Shown one piece after another: positions 1 to 8,704 of a stretch of DNA of 64,000 nucleotides. Within the stretch, counting starts at the first letter, position 1, and each line of letters starts with the position of its first letter. The stretch comes from Flavobacterium salmonis (GTDB lineage Bacteria; Bacteroidota; Bacteroidia; Flavobacteriales; Flavobacteriaceae). The stretch lies in assembly GCF_903819435.1 (NCBI RefSeq), contig NZ_CAIJDP010000057.1:62001-126000 (forward strand), read 5' to 3'. The notes below the pieces were generated by a model, which did no database searches, had not been told where the DNA came from, and worked only from the letters and a program-made list of their open reading frames with translations. A program made the translations under genes and the position numbers.

Positions 1-2047
1 AAATGTTCTCAAAATTGAACATATTATATTTAAAATAACGAAGTGAATGCACCTGTGAAGTAGCATTTTCTAATGAGCGATCTCCGCGGAACAAACTGCT
101 GTAATCTGACAAAACATAACCTTCAGCCAATTGATTGATATCTGTAAAATCATTCGTCAGGGAAAAATTATAGGTCAGGGTTTCTGATTTTTTGATTTGA
201 TACAGAGCAAAGAAATCCGGCAATACTTTTGTGAAATTCTGCGAATAATCTGTACCTGATTGTGTGTTTGTCATTGTATACGAATGCAGGCTGACACCGG
301 GTGTCAAGGTAAATTTACCAGCCAGAATCTTATAATGGAATCCCAAAAAAGTATCATTAAAATTATAGTTTACATCATTATTATTAGTCGAACCGTTCAG
401 GTCATTTTTATCTCCGTTATCCAGAATCTGAAAAATATGGGAGTTGAAATTTTGGTATGAATATGTATTTCCTAATGTTATATTGATGTTGCTTTTGGGT
501 GTTAACATGTAATAGTAATCCAGTTTGGCATCCACTTTATTAGTTTTTACAAAACGATCCTGATTTAGATCATTTCTTTGCTGATCTGGAGTATAACCTA
601 ACAAATTAAAAGGCTGTGTACGTAGATTAGCATTATAAAAAGGATTTTCATCCTGATATAAATGCTGCATTTCAAAAGCAAAAATATTTTTGTCGCTTTG
701 CGTATAATACAAACTCATATTTTGATTTATAGAAGTAGGATTTTGTTTTTTAGCCGTAAAAATAGTTTCTGAACCTGCAATATTATTAACTACCTGTTCA
801 CGCAGCAAATCTGTATCTTCATTCTGTTTTGTCAGCTTAGTTAAAATATCATAATCGAATTGAAATTTATCATTAGGTTTATAAGTCGAGCTTAATTTAA
901 AAAGCCCCAGATTATTTTTTTGATGAGTCTCTTCATCCCTTTTCTGCTGATCTCCAGAACCTAAATAGGTAGTTTGGGATTTGGTTTCTAAATCGGTTTT
1001 TGAAGTTGAAAGAATTCCGAAACCGCTTATATTCCATGCTTTATTAACCGAATAAGCAAAATTGGTAGCTCCAAATTTCGTTTCAATTTCCTTTGCCCTG
1101 TTATTCCTTAAAAGTGATATTCCTACGTCATTCGAAGAAATATTAAAATTGCTTCCGCCCTTTTTCATCATATTTTTAAATCCGCCTGTGAATTTAAAAT
1201 AATCCTGGGCTGTCATTGGCAATTCTCCAATGTTATTAAAATTTGTAATTAGATTAATACTGTATTTCGGACTGTAATAAAACAATTTTGGATTGATAAC
1301 GTAACGGCTGTCAAGCTCTGCAACACCAATCCCTGCAGTGACATCACCAAACCAGAAGTTCTTTTTTCCTTCTTTCAGCTTAATGTTCATCGCCACATTA
1401 TCCTGATCATTTTCAAGACCTTTTAAAGCGCTGACCTCGTTATAATTTCTTAAAACCTGAATTTTATCTATTGCATCGGCAGGAATATTTTTAACACCTA
1501 ATTTGGTATCCCCGTCAAAAAAGTCTTTACCTTCTACCATTAATTTACTGACCTTTTTTCCTTCTACTTCAATCTCGCCATCGGCATTTACCTCAACTCC
1601 CGGCAATTTTTTCAGCACATCTTCCAGTTTTCTTTCTGTTCCGGATTTAAAAGAATCTGCATTATATACAATGGTATCACCCTTTATAGAAACCGGCATT
1701 TCACGGACAATCTCAACTCCTTCAAGCTCGATCCCTACATCATCCATTACTATATTCTGAGCTATATTTTCGGTTTTAGTTGTGATTTGAATTTCTTTCG
1801 ATTTCATTCCGAGGTAACTAATCTTTACGAGATATGCGGTATTGGGTTTCAAAGTCAATTGAAACTTTCCTTTATCGTTCGTGATTCCATAAGAATCCAT
1901 TGCTTTTGTGGCCGAATTAACCGCCATAATATTGGCCATTTCCAAAGGATTTTTTTGTCCATCCTGAATAAAACCATCAAAACGAACACTTTGGGAAAAG
2001 CATATAGAAGTAAATAAAAAAACGAAAAAACAGAGAATTTTATACAT
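1..2047 (-). CDS. Outer-membrane beta-barrel receptor, TonB-receptor-like (partial)
   Basis: The reading frame is open from an ATG at 2047 to the window edge, so the C-terminal end of the barrel is missing. The product begins with a signal peptide (MYKILCFFVFLF..CFSQ). A carboxypeptidase-regulatory-like beta-sandwich of about 90 residues follows, then a plug-like region with LEDVLKKLPGVEV, then a long barrel rich in alternating aromatic strands. This is the architecture of the flavobacterial outer-membrane beta-barrel proteins related to TonB-dependent receptors. It lies 43 bases after the GLPGLI gene on the same strand, and the two families are often paired, so they probably form one operon. 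The substrate cannot be read from the sequence. Confidence 0.88.
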   Translation of the reverse strand, partial: MYKILCFFVFLFTSICFSQSVRFDGFIQDGQKNPLEMANIMAVNSATKAMDSYGITNDKGKFQLTLKPNTAYLVKISYLGMKSKEIQITTKTENIAQNIVMDDVGIELEGVEIVREMPVSIKGDTIVYNADSFKSGTERKLEDVLKKLPGVEVNADGEIEVEGKKVSKLMVEGKDFFDGDTKLGVKNIPADAIDKIQVLRNYNEVSALKGLENDQDNVAMNIKLKEGKKNFWFGDVTAGIGVAELDSRYVINPKLFYYSPKYSINLITNFNNIGELPMTAQDYFKFTGGFKNMMKKGGSNFNISSNDVGISLLRNNRAKEIETKFGATNFAYSVNKAWNISGFGILSTSKTDLETKSQTTYLGSGDQQKRDEETHQKNNLGLFKLSSTYKPNDKFQFDYDILTKLTKQNEDTDLLREQVVNNIAGSETIFTAKKQNPTSINQNMSLYYTQSDKNIFAFEMQHLYQDENPFYNANLRTQPFNLLGYTPDQQRNDLNQDRFVKTNKVDAKLDYYYMLTPKSNINITLGNTYSYQNFNSHIFQILDNGDKNDLNGSTNNNDVNYNFNDTFLGFHYKILAGKFTLTPGVSLHSYTMTNTQSGTDYSQNFTKVLPDFFALYQIKKSETLTYNFSLTNDFTDINQLAEGYVLSDYSSLFRGDRSLENATSQVHSLRYFKYNMFNFENI

Positions 2048-2090
2048 TAAAAAAATGATTAGGATAAATAAATTTTAAGATTTAGAAGTT

Positions 2091-2987
2091 TTATCTTCCC
2101 ATTGGCGGTGGTCCTCCGGCACGTCCACGATTCATTTCTCTAAACTCTTTCATTTTTTTTACTACTGTTTCATCATATTCTTTCTGAGAAATTTCTTTTC
2201 CTTTTGTCGGTTCTTTTATGTCAGCCTTTTCTTTGGCATTCAAAACAATTTTTGAACATAAAATGGTTGTCGTTCCATCATTAACCTCTAAAATCAAACC
2301 AGGTAGTCCCCAATAATTTTCAGGCCCCTGATTAATTGGAATTTCTGGCGAATACCAGGCTGTTACAACTATTTCATTTGGAATTTCAAAATTGTCTTCG
2401 AAGTTGGTTTTCTTATCTGTAGATTCTTTTTTATCATTCTTATCATTCACCTCTTTATCGTCTTCCTTTTTAGGTTTCAAATTTCTAAAATCGGTTTTAC
2501 TGGCTTCTTTTACTGCAGTTGCTTTATAACAATTATAACCACCAATTTGTTTGGTCTCCTGTTCTAATTTCCAATTTAACTTTGGCAGCGAATCTTTGAC
2601 CAAAAATTCTTTTCCCATAAACTCTTTATCAACCGTATAGGTTTTATTTTTTACATCTTTATAAAAAGTACCTCCACCCCCCATCATTGAGCTTATCATC
2701 ATTCTCATTCCACTGCCTTGTTGTCCCGGAGCCTCTAATTTTTCTTCTTCTTTGTAAATAGACGCCGCTTTATTGAAGTTTAAAATAAATGTCTTTTCCA
2801 GCATTTTTTTCATCCTTTCTTCCATGTTTTTTTGCATTTCGGGGGTAATGTCACGATTGCCGCGCATTCCTTCAAATTTTGGTGCCTGGGTTTTTGACTC
2901 GTAAACGGCCATTCCCTGAAAATCTTTCTGAGCCTGTACCTGACTAAAAGCAAGTACTAAAAGCAAACAATATGATAATTTTTTCAT
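2091..2987 (-). CDS. GLPGLI family exported protein
   Basis: A 298-residue protein with signal peptide MKKLSYCLLLVLAFSQVQAQ. It contains the family signature YWGLPGLILEVN near residue 225, which names the GLPGLI family of Bacteroidota. A lysine/aspartate-rich linker lies around residues 170-195, and the C-terminal end is rich in Gly, Pro and Arg (GRAGGPPPMGR). Members are exported proteins of unknown function, usually encoded next to large outer-membrane beta-barrel proteins, as here. A consensus promoter lies about 45 bases upstream, so this is probably the first gene of a two-gene operon with the receptor. Confidence 0.9.
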   Translation of the reverse strand: MKKLSYCLLLVLAFSQVQAQKDFQGMAVYESKTQAPKFEGMRGNRDITPEMQKNMEERMKKMLEKTFILNFNKAASIYKEEEKLEAPGQQGSGMRMMISSMMGGGGTFYKDVKNKTYTVDKEFMGKEFLVKDSLPKLNWKLEQETKQIGGYNCYKATAVKEASKTDFRNLKPKKEDDKEVNDKNDKKESTDKKTNFEDNFEIPNEIVVTAWYSPEIPINQGPENYWGLPGLILEVNDGTTTILCSKIVLNAKEKADIKEPTKGKEISQKEYDETVVKKMKEFREMNRGRAGGPPPMGR

Positions 2988-3030
2988 TGTTCTTTTTTTA
3001 AAATTGGGTAAATCCGATAAAACTTACATT

Positions 3031-3038
3031 CAAATGTA
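3031..3038 (-). promoter_or_regulatory. Promoter -7 element TACATTTG for the GLPGLI operon
   Basis: The minus strand reads TACATTTG, a full match to the Bacteroidota consensus TAnnTTTG, 43 bases upstream of the start codon. I did not find a convincing -33 TTG. Confidence 0.5.
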
Positions 3039-3220
3039 TTACTATTTTTAAAATGCGGAAAATTAAATATATCAATACTGATAAGGTATAGACAAAATTG
3101 CCTATTAATTAGACTATTAGATTCAGGAAACGTTTAAAATCAAATATTGCCTAAAAATCAATTTTAAACCTCCTAATACTGTAGTTTTTTTGTAATTTGG
3201 CTTTCAGAAAACCAATTGAA

Positions 3221-4036
3221 ATGAGAAAAACTGCACGCAAAATTTTATGTATACTTTTTATTGCCTGTAATTTCTCTTTTGTCTTAGCTCAAAATCAGAA
3301 GATAGCTTCAAAACCGGATTCACATTTTACTATTGATGCTGACGTTTTTTTAGGCTATGATTCTTTTGGATTTTCGTATCAGATTAAAGACAATGTTTTC
3401 AGCAAAATAAAAGGAAAGGAAATCTTTGAGTACAAAAATGTTTCGTTGGAAAAAATTACCAGAGCAGATATTGTGAATCCGCTTAAAATAGTTTTGTATT
3501 ACGAGGATTTTAACAGTGTCGTTTTGCTGGATAATCAGTTGAATAAAATTACAGAAATCAATTTTTCTCAAAATAATATTCCTATCGTGGTTACGGCAAT
3601 TGGCATGTCAACCCAAAATCAATTATGGATTTTTAATTCGCTGAATCAACAAATTGGTCTTTTTGATTATTTAAAAAACGAATACAAAACAGTTTCCACT
3701 CCTTTAACGGAAAATATCCAATTTTACCAAACCGATTTTAATACTTTTTATTGGATTGATGAAAAAAACAATTGGTTCTCCTGTGATATATTTGGCAAAA
3801 CAACCTCTTTAGGAAAAGTTTCTGACTTTGATAAAATACTGATTTTAAGCCCTAACCAATATATTTTCACCAAAGCTGGTTTATTGTGTTTTAAAGACAT
3901 TCATAAGGATGGATCTGAAACCGTTTCTGAAATTGGAATTCCTGAAAAATCATTAAACAAATTCTATTACAAAGACCAAATTTTATCTATTTTTACAGCC
4001 AAAGAAATTACCAATTATAAAATCGTAATACCGTAA
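3221..4036 (+). CDS. Exported protein of unknown function, beta-propeller-like
   Basis: A 271-residue protein. The ATG at 3221 is preferred over the in-frame TTG at 3197 because the signal peptide (MRKTARKILCILFIACNFSFVLAQ) begins there. The rest is made of short beta-strand segments with aromatic and Asp/Asn turns, such as QLWIFNS and FYWIDEKNNW, which suggests a small beta-propeller. I do not recognise a family. The stop codon overlaps the start of the deoxynucleoside kinase (TAATG), so the two are translationally coupled, although a functional link is not obvious. Confidence 0.7.
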   Translation: MRKTARKILCILFIACNFSFVLAQNQKIASKPDSHFTIDADVFLGYDSFGFSYQIKDNVFSKIKGKEIFEYKNVSLEKITRADIVNPLKIVLYYEDFNSVVLLDNQLNKITEINFSQNNIPIVVTAIGMSTQNQLWIFNSLNQQIGLFDYLKNEYKTVSTPLTENIQFYQTDFNTFYWIDEKNNWFSCDIFGKTTSLGKVSDFDKILILSPNQYIFTKAGLLCFKDIHKDGSETVSEIGIPEKSLNKFYYKDQILSIFTAKEITNYKIVIP

Positions 4037-4650
4037 TGCACATAGCAATAGCAGGAAATATAGGCGCAGGAAAAACAACTTTAACTAAATTACTGGCCAA
4101 GCATTTTAAATGGGAACCCCATTATGAAGATGTTGTTGATAACCCGTATCTGGATGATTTTTACCATCAGATGGAACGCTGGTCATTTAATTTGCAGATT
4201 TATTTCTTAAACAGCAGATTCCGTCAGGTGCAGCAAATTCGTGAAAGCGGAAAAAAAATCATTCAGGACAGAACGATTTACGAAGATGCTTATATTTTTG
4301 CTCCCAACTTGTATTCTATGGGATTAATGACAAGCCGTGATTTTGAAAATTATACATCCTTATTTGAATTAATGGAATCGTTGGTTAAAGCTCCTGATTT
4401 ATTGATTTATTTAAGAAGTTCTATACCAAATTTGGTGGGACAGATTCACAAACGCGGACGCGATTACGAAAACTCTATTTCAATTGATTACTTAAGCCGA
4501 CTGAACGAAAGATACGAAGCCTGGGTTCAGACGTACACAAAAGGGAAACTATTGATTATTGATGTTGACAATATTAATTTTGTTGACAATCCTGAAGATT
4601 TAGGAAACATCATTAACCGAATTGATGCTGAATTGAATGGATTGTTTTAG
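4036..4650 (+). CDS. Deoxynucleoside kinase (deoxyadenosine/deoxyguanosine type)
   Basis: A 204-residue cytoplasmic kinase that phosphorylates deoxynucleosides for dNTP salvage. The P-loop GNIGAGKT is at residues 7-14, the DRT motif (QDRTIYED) is near residue 78, and an arginine-rich lid (KRGRDYE) is near residue 138. Length and motifs fit the bacterial dAK/dGK branch of the dNK family; substrate choice cannot be fixed from sequence alone. It overlaps the stop codon of the upstream gene by one base and ends just before a strong terminator. Confidence 0.88.
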   Translation: MHIAIAGNIGAGKTTLTKLLAKHFKWEPHYEDVVDNPYLDDFYHQMERWSFNLQIYFLNSRFRQVQQIRESGKKIIQDRTIYEDAYIFAPNLYSMGLMTSRDFENYTSLFELMESLVKAPDLLIYLRSSIPNLVGQIHKRGRDYENSISIDYLSRLNERYEAWVQTYTKGKLLIIDVDNINFVDNPEDLGNIINRIDAELNGLF

Positions 4651-4672
4651 GAATATATTCTTTAAAAACATA

Positions 4673-4701
4673 AAATGCCTCTGAAATTTCAGAGGCATTT
4701 T
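4673..4701. terminator. Bidirectional rho-independent terminator
   Basis: A near-perfect palindrome (AAATGCCTCTGA, AATT loop, TCAGAGGCATTT) flanked by A and T runs. It lies between the converging kinase gene and the T6SS immunity remnants and can serve both strands. Confidence 0.85.
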
Positions 4702-4711
4702 TATATTCATT

Positions 4712-5283
4712 TTATTGCTCTTGCCAATAATCAACATCCGGTGTATTTAATAGCTCTTTGCCTTTCTCCCATTTAGGAAATATAAAGCCTTTGGGAAGAG
4801 AATATTTTGAAACTAAAAATTTTCTGCTAATCGTATCAAATTTCGCAGCACGAAAACGCATAATTTCTTCTTGTTTATTTAGCCCGGAAATCCAAATGTG
4901 ACCAAATAAATAAGGCAAATCTTTCTCTTCTTTTTCTAATCCAATAACAATACGATTGTAATGTTCCACACTCCTTGTTTGAGGATTTATATATGGTTTA
5001 TTAAAAAGTTCTTCAGAATTATTAGGTAAAACTATGTCTGCTTCAAACCGTTGTTTATTATCCTTTGTACTTCTTTGAACGAATATATGAACTGGAAATT
5101 TATTTTTATATTTTTTACTATTATTACGAGCATCAAATGTTTTCTTCCATTCTAATGTCGCAAAACTAGTTTTATCAGAATTGCTGGAAACCAAAGATTC
5201 ATCTTTTGAATATCAAGTTATTCTACTTGCGCTTTGCAATTGGCAAATAACAAAAGAGCCATTAGTAATGTTATTGTTCTCAT
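4712..5283 (-). pseudogene. Chimeric degraded immunity gene: family signal peptide plus DUF2931-like body
   Basis: An ATG at 5283 opens a 21-residue signal peptide nearly identical to that of the intact immunity gene (MRTITLLMALLLFANCKAQ). It then hits TAA at 5218-5220. The remaining frame, 5213 down to 4712, is open in another phase and encodes about 160 residues with no similarity to the other two copies. It has YNRIVIGL and FGHIWISG, which resemble DUF2931 lipoproteins often seen near VgrG genes. No single-base change joins the two parts, because each frame has a stop at the junction (TAA, TGA). I infer a recombination scar or multiply mutated gene. The body might be translated from the TTG at 5194, but then without a signal peptide. 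Confidence 0.6.
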
Positions 5284-5342
5284 AGTACAGGTATATAATG
5301 TACAGGTTTCTGCATTGCTTTGCTGTTCGCAACCCCGCATTG
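5280..5342 (-). repeat. Remnant of the effector gene 3' end (copy A)
   Basis: These 63 bases encode, in frame, 20 residues and a stop (QCGVANSKAM..HYIPVL) that match the effector C-terminus (QCVFANSHAT..HYIPTL). The TGA overlaps the ATG of the following immunity remnant exactly as in the intact pair. Confidence 0.85.
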
Positions 5343-5354
5343 AAAACTATTCTT

Positions 5355-6127
5355 TTAGTTTTTTAGCGTTTTGTCTTCAACTATAATTCTCTCAAGTGCT
5401 TTAGGATTGCTATCGCCCAAATCTACATGATAAATTCTGTCGCCTTCAAATTCTATTTGATAGAGTATCTCACCCGTCATAGCATCTAGTTTGATGATTT
5501 CCCAAGTAGATTTATTAGTAGTTTTTTGAGTATATAAAATCAATTGCCAATATTTTTTTTCTTTTCCTTCTTGTATTATTTCTGCACCATAATATATATC
5601 TTCTCTCACTAAAGGTGATTTTCGTTCAAGAATATATTCAATCACTTTTTCATAACTAAAATCCCAGCCTTGATCGTGGTCCTCTGTTTTTTCTAGTTTT
5701 CCCTCTTTGGCAAAAAAGTATTCTTTACCAATTAATATCCTTGTATTGAATGAAGACATAATACATTTTCTTTCAATGAACTTGTTTGTATAATAGCTTT
5801 TACCAATTATATAATAGGAATATTTAGCTGTAAATGAAAAGCCGAAACCTCTTAATGCTGTTGAACCTGTTAAAAAAGTCACACCTTCAATTCCGTCTTT
5901 CCTATAATCATAAAAATCAAATTCAATCACATTTTTTTTTCATTAATTTCTTTCTTTTTAATTAAGCCCTTTTTATAATCTTCTAGATTTAGTTTTTCAA
6001 ATTCTGGAGTGATGCTTGGTCGTTCCTTAGTGTTGTTATTTAATGTTGTTGTAACGTTTTTGTTTTCTACTTGTGCTTTGCAATTGGCAAATGACAAAAG
6101 AGCTATTATTAATGTTGTTGTTCTCAT
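5355..6127 (-). pseudogene. Immunity lipoprotein paralog, frameshifted at a run of nine A
   Basis: An ATG at 6127 begins a signal peptide and a region close to the intact immunity protein (EFEKLNLEDYKKGLI). The frame ends in a TGA just after a run of nine A on the coding strand (5932-5940). One extra A would continue into NVIEFDFYDYRK and then the family body through KTLKN. The repaired gene would have 774 bases, the same as the intact copy. The interruption may be a decay mutation, slippage-based switching or a sequencing error. Without repair, the downstream 5355-5930 frame has a start codon but no export signal. Confidence 0.8.
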
Positions 6128-6186
6128 GGTGCGGGTATATAATGTGCCGGTTCTGCAGTGGCTTTGCTGTTCGCAACCACACATTG
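6124..6186 (-). repeat. Remnant of the effector gene 3' end (copy B)
   Basis: These 63 bases encode QCVVANSKATAEPAHYIPAP and a stop, matching the last 20 codons of the effector. The ATGA overlap with the following start codon is retained. The remnant begins 12 bases after the stop codon of the intact immunity gene. Confidence 0.85.
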
Positions 6187-6198
6187 AAAACTATGCTT

Positions 6199-6972
6199 TT
6201 AGTTTTTTAGCGTTTTGTCTGCTACTATAATTCTTTCTATGGGGTTGTGATTGTATGTATCTGCATGCCATATCCTATCGCCTTCAAATTCTATTTGATA
6301 CAGTATCTCACCCGTCATAGCATCTAGTTTGATGATTTCCCAAGTTGATTTATTAGTAGTTTTTTGAGTATCTAAAATTAATTGCCAATATTTTTTTTCT
6401 TTTCCTTCTTGTGTTATCTCTGCTCCCCAATATTCATCTTTGCTATACAAAGGTGATTTTCGTTCAAGAATATATTCAATCACTTTTTCATAACTAAATC
6501 CCCAGACTTGATCGTGGTCTACTGTTTTTTCTAGTTTGCCTTCTTGATTGAAAAAATATTGTCTACCCATAAATATACTTTGATTAGGACGTGAAGAAAT
6601 TATACATTTACTATGTATGTAACCATTCTTATAATAGCCTTTTGCAATAGTATAATAAGAGTCCTTTGCAGTAAATGAATATCCAAAACGACCTATTGTT
6701 GAGCCATGAAGTGAAGTAGTGCCTATATCATTAATTTTTCTATAAGAATAACTATTGTATTTAAATCCTACATAAGGTGCTGTATTTCCAATTGATTCTT
6801 CAATAATTAAACCGTCTTTGTAATCTTCAAGGTTCAGTTTTTCAAATTCTGGAGTAATGATAGGTCGTTCCATTTTATTTTTATTTAGTGTTGTTGTAAC
6901 AGTTTTGTTTTCTACTTGTGCTTTGCAATTGGCAAATAGCACAAGAGCCATTAGTAAAGTTATTGTTCTCAT
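6199..6972 (-). CDS. Probable T6SS immunity lipoprotein (intact copy)
   Basis: A 257-residue exported protein. The signal peptide MRTITLLMALVLFANCKAQ has a lipobox-like cysteine (ANC), so it is likely a periplasmic lipoprotein, although a signal peptidase I site after AQ is also possible. The body has repeated beta-strand segments (YWQLILDTQKT, WEIIKLDAMTGEILYQIEFEGDRI). I do not recognise a named family. Its ATG overlaps the effector stop codon by four bases (ATGA), the classic arrangement of effector and immunity pairs. The immunity role is inferred from this position, the export signal and the two partial copies downstream. Confidence 0.65.
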   Translation of the reverse strand: MRTITLLMALVLFANCKAQVENKTVTTTLNKNKMERPIITPEFEKLNLEDYKDGLIIEESIGNTAPYVGFKYNSYSYRKINDIGTTSLHGSTIGRFGYSFTAKDSYYTIAKGYYKNGYIHSKCIISSRPNQSIFMGRQYFFNQEGKLEKTVDHDQVWGFSYEKVIEYILERKSPLYSKDEYWGAEITQEGKEKKYWQLILDTQKTTNKSTWEIIKLDAMTGEILYQIEFEGDRIWHADTYNHNPIERIIVADKTLKN

Positions 6973-8513
6973 AGTGTGGGTATATAATGTGCAGGTTCTG
7001 CAGTGGCATGACTGTTCGCAAACACGCATTGCCAATGGTACAAAAAGTATTGTGCACCATTTGGCCCATAATCCATCAAATTACGGGTCGTTTTTTCTTT
7101 AAAAGAATGCTTGCCGTTTCTTTGTGGATTTGTTTCGCTGTTAAATATTGGATTGATGTGGTTTTTACTCTCCCAGGTATGGGGCAATTTTAGAGAATGA
7201 TATACCTCGTGAGCAGAACTGGTAAGGTCTGCACCCTTTAGCATCACAATATTTCTTGGTTCATTTCCGCTGGTAAAACCGCCGAGAGAACCCGCTGTAG
7301 GCCCTTGAGTATTGTTTGGATTAATATAAAAACCACCTTGTGGCATGTAAAAGACTCTCATGTAATTGTCATATTTATTTCCAACCCCTGCTTTTGCCTT
7401 TAGTTTGGTGTACAAATAGTCATCTATATCTTTCCAGCCTCTGGGCACAGTAGCACCGTGCTTGTGGTAGCATTTTAATCTTCCGCCAACTACAAATTTA
7501 CTATTGAAATCATCACGACCATCCGGAATAGTTAATAATTTTAAAGTCTCCACATCAAAAACGGGATCGATGAGCGATTGGCGCAAATATTTTCTGATGA
7601 TGTTTTTTTGCCCAGCTTCTGTTACGTTTGGCAGTAAAAAACCTTCTTCGACTGTATTAATAGGGTCATTATCAATATCGGTTATTACATTAACGAGTAC
7701 TATTTTTTTTATTTTTCGTTTGCTGGCATCGTTGGGCAAAACTTTGAGTATTCCTGCAAGTTTTCTAACTTTGCTGGTATTTGCAGGGTCTGGGTGCGCC
7801 ATGATGGTGTAGGCTTTAATTTCTTTGTATGCCGTTGCAAAAGTTTTTTTGCATTTTATTTGTATGTCCATCGTGTTAAAAGCACTGGCACCCGTTACTG
7901 TTTTGGTTATTTGCAACTGTTTCATTCGGTCTTCTGGTCGCGCAGTTGCATTGGTTGCTGATACATTGGTTGCTGGTGTCGCAAGAAGTGATGGCACAAC
8001 AGGTGCTGCGCCTGTAAATACTGTAATATCAAAAAAATCATTTTCAAATTCAAGTATCAACTCCTCTGGAGCAACTATAACTTCAATTTGCAATTGCAAA
8101 ATTGCAACAGCATCTACATTTTCATTTTCATTTTTATAAATCGATAGTTTAGGTTCTAAATAATCAATACTTGCACCTGAGGCATCTAACCTATTCAATG
8201 AGGTAAATTTTCGATATTCGCTTATTAGTTTATCATACAAATCTTTAACACCGTTGCGGTTGGCATCTCTTGTATCTCCCACAAATGGGCTGGCAACTGT
8301 GTTGTTGTTATACGTTCCCAAAATAGTTTGGTAATCTACATCGCCAGCAAGGCTGGTTTGCCCAAGGTTGGTTCCGTTACCTGTTCTCATCCAATCAAAC
8401 ATAAATTCGCCTTTCCAGGTTGGGGTAGGTCTAAACATCACTGTTGCTTGCGCATCGATTACGCCTGCGGGTGGGACTACAAACCTTGGACTATTAAATT
8501 CTACATTTGCCAT
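6969..8513 (-). CDS. Probable T6SS effector, metzincin-like zinc metallopeptidase
   Basis: A 514-residue protein without a signal peptide. Near residue 435 it has HEVYHSLKLPH, a metzincin-type zinc site (HExxHxxxxxH) in which the usual glycine is lysine. A Met-turn-like NLMDYG follows near residue 480. The N-terminal 80 residues may be a delivery or packing domain. It starts five bases after a 55-residue gene downstream of vgrG and ends overlapping an exported, immunity-like gene. The arrangement points to a toxin loaded on VgrG that acts in the periplasm of a rival cell, since the partner protein is exported. Toxicity and substrate are inferred. Confidence 0.7.
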   Translation of the reverse strand: MANVEFNSPRFVVPPAGVIDAQATVMFRPTPTWKGEFMFDWMRTGNGTNLGQTSLAGDVDYQTILGTYNNNTVASPFVGDTRDANRNGVKDLYDKLISEYRKFTSLNRLDASGASIDYLEPKLSIYKNENENVDAVAILQLQIEVIVAPEELILEFENDFFDITVFTGAAPVVPSLLATPATNVSATNATARPEDRMKQLQITKTVTGASAFNTMDIQIKCKKTFATAYKEIKAYTIMAHPDPANTSKVRKLAGILKVLPNDASKRKIKKIVLVNVITDIDNDPINTVEEGFLLPNVTEAGQKNIIRKYLRQSLIDPVFDVETLKLLTIPDGRDDFNSKFVVGGRLKCYHKHGATVPRGWKDIDDYLYTKLKAKAGVGNKYDNYMRVFYMPQGGFYINPNNTQGPTAGSLGGFTSGNEPRNIVMLKGADLTSSAHEVYHSLKLPHTWESKNHINPIFNSETNPQRNGKHSFKEKTTRNLMDYGPNGAQYFLYHWQCVFANSHATAEPAHYIPTL

Positions 8514-8518
8514 ATCTA

Positions 8519-8686
8519 TTATTTATTGCCTTTTATTTGATTTTTTTTATTTGAAGTCAAATTCAAATTTTCTTCTGTAGCTACTATTTCAATCTTTTCG
8601 GCTGTTTCCAGAAAGATTTTACTTTCACTAATGTAGTTCCCTTTAATCCTAACATATAAATTCTTTGCTGTTTTATTGATTGCCAT
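8519..8686 (-). CDS. 55-residue protein between vgrG and effector
   Basis: A short gene that begins MAINKTAKNLYVRIKGNY and ends with a Lys/Asn-rich tail (TSNKKNQIKGNK). The middle (FLETAEKIEIVATEENLNL) looks like beta-helix rungs similar in style to the C-terminal stalk of the VgrG upstream. It sits 18 bases after vgrG and 5 bases before the effector, so it is almost certainly cotranslated with them. A role as adaptor, tip extension or chaperone for the effector is conceivable, but only context supports it. I do not recognise a family. Confidence 0.6.
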   Translation of the reverse strand: MAINKTAKNLYVRIKGNYISESKIFLETAEKIEIVATEENLNLTSNKKNQIKGNK

Positions 8687-8704
8687 AAAATGATTTTTTA
8701 AAGA

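Noticed and set aside
1503..2017. Plus-strand open frames opposite the outer-membrane receptor
   Set aside because: The minus-strand frame has a signal peptide, domain motifs and family resemblance; the plus-strand frames are low-complexity Ser/Thr/Phe shadows.
6857..8580. Plus-strand open frames opposite the effector gene
   Set aside because: They show no motif and run against the strongly supported effector with its zinc site and operon spacing.
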